Shown in pieces: positions 58,462 to 64,000 of a DNA stretch of 64,000 bases. This DNA is from Isoetes taiwanensis. Taxonomy: Eukaryota > Streptophyta > Lycopodiopsida > Isoetales > Isoetaceae. Within the stretch, counting starts at the first letter, position 1; every line of letters begins with the position of its first letter. A program made the translations under genes and the position numbers. The stretch is from positions 4,861,229-4,925,228 of the forward strand of contig JAJEKV010000040.1 in the NCBI GenBank assembly GCA_021234155.1. The letters are read 5' to 3'. Below the pieces are notes generated by a model that searched no databases, was not told the DNA's origin, and worked only from the letters and a program-made list of their open reading frames with translations.

Positions 58462-58835
58462 CACAATTCAACAAACTGAGAGCTCAAGGCTCCTTCAGGG
58501 TGTTCAATCCAGATGCAGAAATGAGTCGGGTAGAGATTGGAGATACATTGGTTTCACTCAAGACGTATATTGTTAGGGCAAAGGCTTTACGAAGAACACT
58601 GAAGCAGGAGGATCTGTGGCAGCATAACTCCCTCAAGCCTATTTTTAAAAAACTGTTTCAGGAGCAGCAAAGGCAGAGGGAGGCAATTTCTATCAGCCTT
58701 TTGAACAACACCATGCTCACCATACATGATTTGGATGAATCGCTTCAGATTTTGGGCAGGAACAAAATAGAGGAGTTTGATCTTGGAGATCTGATCCAAG
58801 CTGAAGCAGAAGTATTTGGTCCGGGAGAAGATTAA
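58462..58835 (+). CDS. Third ORF at the 3' end of the LINE, unknown
   Basis: After the ORF2 stop (58432) there is TAACTATTTATTTTTCTG...TTATTGCAG, a branch-point-like and pyrimidine-rich 3' splice site ending at 58461, then an open frame of about 124 codons to the TAA at 58835. The product would be helical and charged (VSLKTYIVRAKALRRTLKQE, FQEQQRQREAISISLLN, ending AEVFGPGED). I know no such domain in plant LINEs, and the other two LINE copies in this window lack it. It looks like the last exon of a host gene acquired by 3' transduction, or an extra exon spliced onto an element transcript. An ATG at 58374 also reads into it through the splice-site region. Confidence 0.5.
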
Positions 58836-59290
58836 GCTTATCTTTGCTGTTTTAAGCTTTCCAGGAACTATCTAGCTGTTATATCTTTTTGCTGATATAC
58901 ATATTAGGACCCGAGATCTCTCCATACTGAGAGACTATTTATGTTAATGTTAAGAAAGGGGATTTTTAAGCTCCTTTTCTATCTGTATTTCATGTTATAA
59001 TGAATACAAACTCTGCCTTTATTCCAAAAAAAAAAAAAAAAAAAAAAAAAAACTTATTTGTTTGATAGAATTTGTTTGAGGAGCCCTCCCCTCGATACGT
59101 GATAGGGCATTTCTATGTGTCTACAGGCATTTACGATGCACTTATCATGCATTTATAGCGGACCCTTCTATCACATTTTGTGCCCCTGTTATGTTATGTT
59201 CTTCCTCCGCAAGAAAATTCTTGCCTCCAATTTCTGCAATATGCGGAGCCTGCACTTGTGCACCATTGCCGTCAATTTCTTCCCTCTTCA

Positions 59291-59719
59291 GATCTCGCCG
59301 CCATGCCTCTGCATCGTTGGAGCTATGGCTATGGCTATGGATTTGCCGAAACTAGGCTTTGTTGCTTTTTGCACATTAGCAAATAAAGGTTTTGGCATGA
59401 TCTCTATGTTCTTCTTCTACAATTTTTCTAAACCGTGAAGGTCGTTGAAGGAAGAGCATGTAGGCGGTGCGGCAATCCAGCTCCGACGACTCCAGACAGG
59501 TAATCCCTGGCATTTGCAGCATTCTGAAATCCCATTTTTCTAGAGTACGTAGCCATCCCGATAGAAATTCCGATAAAAATAAGTCTTGCATTGCAAAAAG
59601 AAGGCGAAATATTTATAGCTCTTGGAGCTCTTAGTTCTAACTACGGCCTATAGGTCTGCTTACAGGGTAATAGCGATCTTATTCATGAGCAGAGCCAGAA
59701 TTAATGATTCTATTCTAAA
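59291..59719. other. No gene recognised
   Basis: Between the right foldback arm and the next LINE. Short frames only; GGCTATGGCTATGG near 59325 is a small tandem repeat. Confidence 0.5.
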
Positions 59720-59727
59720 CATTTAAA

Positions 59728-61531
59728 GGTGAACCTTGGATGCCCCTTGGCGCCTTTCCTTTTTAACATTATTGCAGAAGGACTATCTCAAGTGCTACTT
59801 GCAGCAGTGGAAGATAGGGTTATATCAGGGCTACAGATGACAGATGGATTGCAACAAATCTATAATCAATATGCCAATGATACCTTTTTGTTCTTAGAAG
59901 CCTCAGAAGATAATCTCCTGAATGCAAAGCAGTTGGATTCTTTCTCTATAGCATCAGGTTGTTTTCTCAATTGGGGCAAATGTGCAACTGTTTGGCCATC
60001 AGATGAGCCTCTTCTGACTCATGTTACCATTTTCCCTTGGACCATAGTATCTGTTGGGTCTTCATCGAAGTTGCTTGGCATTCCAATCGGGGTATGCACT
60101 TTATCCTCAAACATATGGGATGAGATCTTGCTCAGTTTAGACAAACATCTGAGATGGTGGAAGGTGAGTAAACTCTTCATGGCAGGAAGGATTGTTGTAG
60201 CTAAGTCAGTGCTTAGCATTACCCATATTTATGCTGCATCGGTGGTGTTGGCTCCTAAATCAACGCTAGCAGAGTTAACAAAAATGGTGGGAAATTTTGT
60301 CTGGGGTGGAAACGAGGAAGGAGCAAACGTCAAAGTAGCATGGAGAAGTGTCTAAAATCCAATGCTCAAGGGGGACTAGGAATGCTCGACTTTTTGCACA
60401 GTAAGATCCTAGTCTGCAAATTCATGTGGGAAATTCTCCAACAGGACTCAAAATCTCTGGGCCTGAGCTTCTAAAACAATCACTAACTTACTATATGCCT
60501 TGCGGAAAACCATTTCATAAAGCAGATCTGCCTTGGGCTCTCTTTTATAAATTGCGGCCATATGCAGGAGCTTCGCCATTTCTTAAAGGATTGTTAAAAA
60601 CTTGGGAGGTAGTAAAAGCTCTGTGGCGCCTGGATATTAAAAATTGTACCTCTGTGTCTATGCCTCTATCGTGGCTGCAAGTGGAAATCAACAGAGGCCG
60701 CGTGCCACTTTTCTCGGTGGTGAACAAAAGAACACAAAACAGATGGATTGGGACAAGTTTATCTTGCATTGGAGATTGGTATCGAAGCAGGGTACAATGT
60801 TCTTGGGAGTCATTCCAAAGCAAGTTTAACTTGAGAACGCGTGATAAGCGAATTTGGAACATGGTATGTGACAATATTCCGCCTTATGCGGTTCTACAAG
60901 TAGGTGCTTTATGCTTACCTCGTGAAAATCTTGATAAAAAACATTTTGTTTCAAAAGCATACAAGGTCCTACATGTGAATGAATTGATAAGTCTCCCCTC
61001 TCAATGGGAGTTAACATTAGAAGATAACCATGTCACTCAAATATGGAAAGGGGTTTGGAGGAGTCACCTGCCACCAAAGATATCCACATTGCTATGGCAA
61101 ATTATTCACAGAGCAATCAGGGTAAACATATTAGTGAACAAGTTCAACAGTGATGTATATCACCGAGTTGCCCAATGTGCGGGCGAGAAGAAGAAACAAT
61201 TGAACACTGCCTCATGAACTGCAGGGAACTCCGCTCATTGTGGGAAAAATTGAAGGATGAGTTTGAGACTTCTATTTTAGAAAAGGAGATCTTATTAGGC
61301 CTGTATCCAGCATCTTGGCAAACTAGAAAAAGAATCGCTTTCAATCTATGCAAAGGATGGCTTCTATGGCTAATATGGAAGAGGCGGAGAAAATTTGTGT
61401 TCTCACAAGAATATCTATACCCCAATAACCTATGGCCATCTTTGAAACAAAAGGTCTGCCAATTTCTTGCAGCATTTGAGGAGGAGGAGTGGGCTTCCCA
61501 AGCTCACGACTCTCTTTCATCTCTCTTATAA
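59728..61531 (+). pseudogene. LINE ORF2 fragment, RT motif B to C-terminus
   Basis: Frames 59729-60355, about 60350-60480, 60426-61217 and 61175-61531 follow with shifts. The first has GCPLAPFLFNIIAEGL (motif B) and then YANDTFLF where YADD is expected, so the first catalytic Asp of motif C is Asn. GIPIG, FMAGRIVVAKSVLSITHIY and VAWRSV follow as in plant LINEs. The last part has CGREEETIEHCLMNC, the zinc-binding tail. Frameshifts near 60350 and 61195 and the motif C change make it inactive. Confidence 0.85.
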
Positions 61532-61639
61532 AAGTTCAGTTTCATAGCCGAGTGGTTATCCCTACATAAACAAATATGTTGTGTAGGTGTATGATATCAC
61601 TGGGTGTAATATATCTGATCCTTCAAAAAAAAAAAAAGG
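59728..61639 (+). mobile_element. 5'-truncated L1-type LINE, second family
   Basis: A LINE ORF2 fragment that starts inside RT motif B and ends with an A tail (about 61625-61637). CATTTAAA lies directly before it (59720-59727) and again at 61644-61651, six bases beyond the tail, a possible imperfect target duplication. Its protein differs from the 52.7 kb and 40.9 kb LINEs, so at least two LINE lineages are present. Confidence 0.8.
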
Positions 61640-64000
61640 GGCCCATTTAAATGACACATATAAGTGAGGCTTTAAAAAATAGACATACATAATCTATCCC
61701 TATTTTATATAATTCATTACTAAGAACTGCAAAAAGTAGTTCTTTACAGGGGACACCATGAAGGTAAGGAGATACCATGAAGGTGCCATTTTTATATTAT
61801 CAGAATAAAAGAGTACATGCATCAATATTATGGGAAGTTACCACAGGAGCATACTTCAACATCTTCCTTCCCATAAGCTATGCTTATTCAGAACTCCTTC
61901 AAGAGTTAAGTTGGAAATATTTTAACAGATCAGATAGCCCTCTTATGGCTTGATAAAATTAAGCACAAAAGCTTTCACAAATAACAGAAAATATACCAGA
62001 TTAAGGGACATGTTTTTGTAGAAAAGCCTTCCACAGTGTCCTAATCGGTCACGTATCTTGGATGGGAGTGGGGGTTTGAGTCCCCCTATCCGTAACAAGT
62101 CCAGAATGAGAGGGAATGAATGTGAGAGGAGACCAGGCTAGGCTCGCAAAGCCTAGTAAGAAAACACGTGTCTAGATACTGTCCAAGCCGTTCTAATCCT
62201 CAATGCTCCATTTGGAGAACCAAATAGTGCATTTCTCCTTCTAGTAGGCATTAAGGTAGTGTGAACCCCTAGGCCTTGTCTAAGTGAGATAGGTTTGAGA
62301 TATTTTATAGAGTTTGATTATGCATTCTAACTTGCAATTCTTATTACTACACTAAGTTTTTTTTTTTGGTCTTTGTTTTTTTTTATTGAAGGACGTTATT
62401 CTATTATTCATCACATCATGAATACATTCTACAACACCTTATTCTACATATCACATTCAAGCTAATCCGCTACCTAGGCGCGATATGCTATAGCGATATG
62501 CTAGGGCTGTTTTGTTTAAGGTCTCTACAACAGACCGACTGGTCGTATTTGAAATCGTGACCTCTGAGCAATTACTGCACTGATATTGGCCAACTTTGTG
62601 ACAGAATCTAAATGGTCAGCTCCGCCATCTCCGCCATTTCTGAGCTAGTAGCCATGCCAAGTTCCGGCATACAAAAGAGATGATACAGGGTTGCATTCTT
62701 GAGAAATACAGGGTCGGGAGCTAGGGCAGGACGTTTTGGAAGAATCTACAGCCTTCACTACAGCCAAATACTTTTTTGGTCCTAACGCCCCATCCTCCAC
62801 CGGATCAATTTGATTGACGCCAAAAAGTTATCCAAAAACTTACAAATCACAAATAACGCTGCAGGATATGACGGATCGGAGCCTTTTGCCAGGCTCTGGT
62901 TACCTGGCTATGGCCGAAATTAACAGGGACAGACTGCTAGCACACTCATCCAGGAGAAGGGAGATGCGTGAAGAGCCCTATGGCAGAGATTATCCGGATC
63001 CAGGCCAAAGATTCGAAAATATTGCTTAAGTCTATTGATATGCTAAAGCAGTCTGCCATGGATGTTTGAGAACATATAGTAAATTTTCTCTTCCGTTTTA
63101 AGGTTCTTTGGTTTAAATCTTCTTGCACAGGAGCAGATCAAACTCCGCAGGGCTAGAAAATCTTTTGTTAATTTTGATGGCATGTTGGAGCAATTCGCAA
63201 AGCTATTTCCAATCGTGAGCTCAAGCCCCTCTACTTCAATTTGTATGCCAATCTGCCGCTTTTACAGATTGCCTTCAAGAATGATTTTTCTTGAGTTTGA
63301 ATTGAACAGGTTTTATTTTTTCCTTCATTAATCTTCCTGTTTCGCTGTGTTGGGCCAGCTATGGCTTCGCACATGTGAAGGCATAGAGATTGGCATATCA
63401 AGATGCTTTCTGATATAATTTTTGCAAGGTTTTGGATTAATTTGTTCCCTTGATGCCGAAAGCGGGCATATGCTGTATTCATTTCAAAATTTCCTTGCCA
63501 ATTTACTTCAAACTTAATACTAAGGTTTATTTTATGGCAGCTCAAGCCTTCGAGCTTCCTCTTCATACTCGTCATGTTCAACCTATTGGGCAAATTACAA
63601 GCAAGAGGAAGCATGCCGAGGTTTTCCCAACAGGGCTTATTTTCTGGTTAGAATTTTTATTTGCCCGGCAAACAAATTGTGGGGTTTCCTTCAAAATCCG
63701 CCAAATACTCTTGAGTTTATATTCAAAATTTGGTGAAGCATGATACTTATCGGCAAATTATCTGGTTAGAACCATTGGGGATTTCGAAGCCTGGGCCCAA
63801 GTTTACCCAACGAGTGGATTTTTGGAAGAAGACTCCTCTCCCAAAAAAAGATTTCAGGGCGCACGCCATCACTCCCGACGATAACATATATAATGCAGTC
63901 CCCATTTCTGTTTGATGGTATTATTTTTTTTCCAGCACGGGGAGGTCTTAATAAAGTGGACTAATAAAAAGAAAGAGGGAGGGCTAAAACTACCTATAAT
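61640..64000. other. Mostly non-coding; unassigned frames at the right edge
   Basis: Short frames only. A SINE-like stretch is at 62035-62290. Plus-strand frames at 63537-63743 and 63730-63915 overlap in different frames and may be one broken coding segment that begins after a possible acceptor TTTTATGGCAG (63539); it reads AQAFELPLHTRHVQ, then KHDTYRQIIWLEPLG. I recognise no domain. The segment stops at 63913. Confidence 0.4.
62035..62290 (+). mobile_element. Possible tRNA-derived SINE
   Basis: A B-box-like GGTTTGAGTCCCC (62073-62085) with a T-stem GGGGG/CCCCC, and a weaker A-box-like TGTCCTAATCGG about 30 bases before it. The following 180 bp are non-coding. No tail or target duplication was identified, so this is tentative. 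Confidence 0.3.

Larger units (their letters stand above)
52699..59064 (+). mobile_element. Nearly full-length L1-type LINE with 13-bp target duplication
   Basis: The element runs 52712-59051 and ends in a 26-base A tail (59026-59051). ACTTATTTGTTTG occurs directly before it (52699-52711) and after it (59052-59064). It carries ORF1 (52955-54610), a broken ORF2 (54645-58432) and a third frame (about 58462-58835) before a 190-bp 3' UTR. Length, tail and duplication are those of target-primed reverse transcription. With a perfect 13-bp duplication and only three ORF2 lesions it is a young insertion. Confidence 0.93.
52428..59290. repeat. Foldback repeat with ~240-bp arms, split by a LINE
   Basis: Left arm 52428-52675 and right arm 59052-59290 are inverted copies. 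Matching landmarks are GACGGCAATGGTGCAC, TCTTGC.GAGGAAGAACATAAC, AGGGGCACAAAATG, GGGCATTTCTATGTGTC and GAGGGGAGGGC.TCTCAAA, each present once per arm in opposite orientation. Removing the LINE (52712-59051) and one copy of its duplication leaves an inverted repeat with a centre of only a few dozen bases, that is, a foldback element of about 0.5 kb. The arms contain no protein that I recognise. Confidence 0.85.

Noticed and set aside
59115-59438. 107-codon frame over the right foldback arm
   Set aside because: The matching arm at 52.4-52.7 kb does not keep the frame, so coding is unlikely.

Overview
This window reads as nuclear DNA of a land plant with a large, repeat-laden genome. The evidence is a plant receptor-like kinase split by ordinary GT-AG introns, L1-type plant LINEs with poly(A) tails, Ty3/gypsy remnants, tRNA-derived SINEs, long AT microsatellites and nested transposons. 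A Penelope-like reverse transcriptase and a transposase-like gene with the LDN...GHTHEDVD signature hint at a non-flowering plant (fern, gymnosperm or bryophyte), but this is inference. There is no bacterial-style gene organisation and no rRNA or convincing tRNA gene. Most of the window is mobile DNA or its debris.

Layout. 1-5.2 kb is AT-rich flank without a recognisable gene. 5.22-23.50 kb is one very large LTR retrotransposon. Its two ~0.78 kb LTRs (TGATAC...TATCA) are bracketed by the 5-bp duplication ATTAT, with a tRNA-Met-like primer site and a purine tract but no recognisable gag-pol, so it is LARD-like. Inside it sits an 11.3 kb insertion (11254-22578) with hAT-like ends (CAGGGATAGG) and a perfect 8-bp duplication GTGGAAGT. 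Inside that is a 9.1 kb retroelement (11614-20690) with 2.4 kb direct repeats. Each repeat carries a small AT-hook ORF, and the 4.3 kb between them holds a broken Penelope-like reverse transcriptase. The insertion order is therefore readable: LARD, then TIR element, then retroelement.

23.5-28.8 kb holds a 417-bp TA-flanked MITE, a 43-bp perfect inverted repeat and a 0.6 kb TIR element. 28.8-37.4 kb is a distinct compartment. It has frameshifted coding-like segments on the minus strand (an FCP1-like phosphatase remnant, an RGG-box first exon, unknown exons) and one convincing small spliced gene for a very acidic protein. It also has a duplicated TATA promoter module and many copies of a CACGC/GCGTG dyad, including an inverted array at 31.6-31.9 kb. 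38.4-40.6 kb is a decayed transposase-like gene. 40.88-41.89 kb is a truncated LINE. 42.0-44.6 kb is a satellite-like field of CTTCCAAC/GTTGGAAG palindromes, followed by a SINE. 47.36-48.90 kb encodes an intact kinase domain whose receptor part is missing, and 49.7-51.0 kb holds gypsy debris. 52.43-59.29 kb is a foldback repeat split by a nearly full-length LINE that carries an unusual third ORF. 59.7-61.64 kb is another truncated LINE.

Reading frames in the older elements are broken by small indels. The two copies of the 2.4 kb repeat differ mainly where one has CAG/CTG and the other CGG/CCG/GCG, so some damage may be methylation-driven mutation or consensus error. All coordinates and family calls come from reading the sequence; no database search was run.
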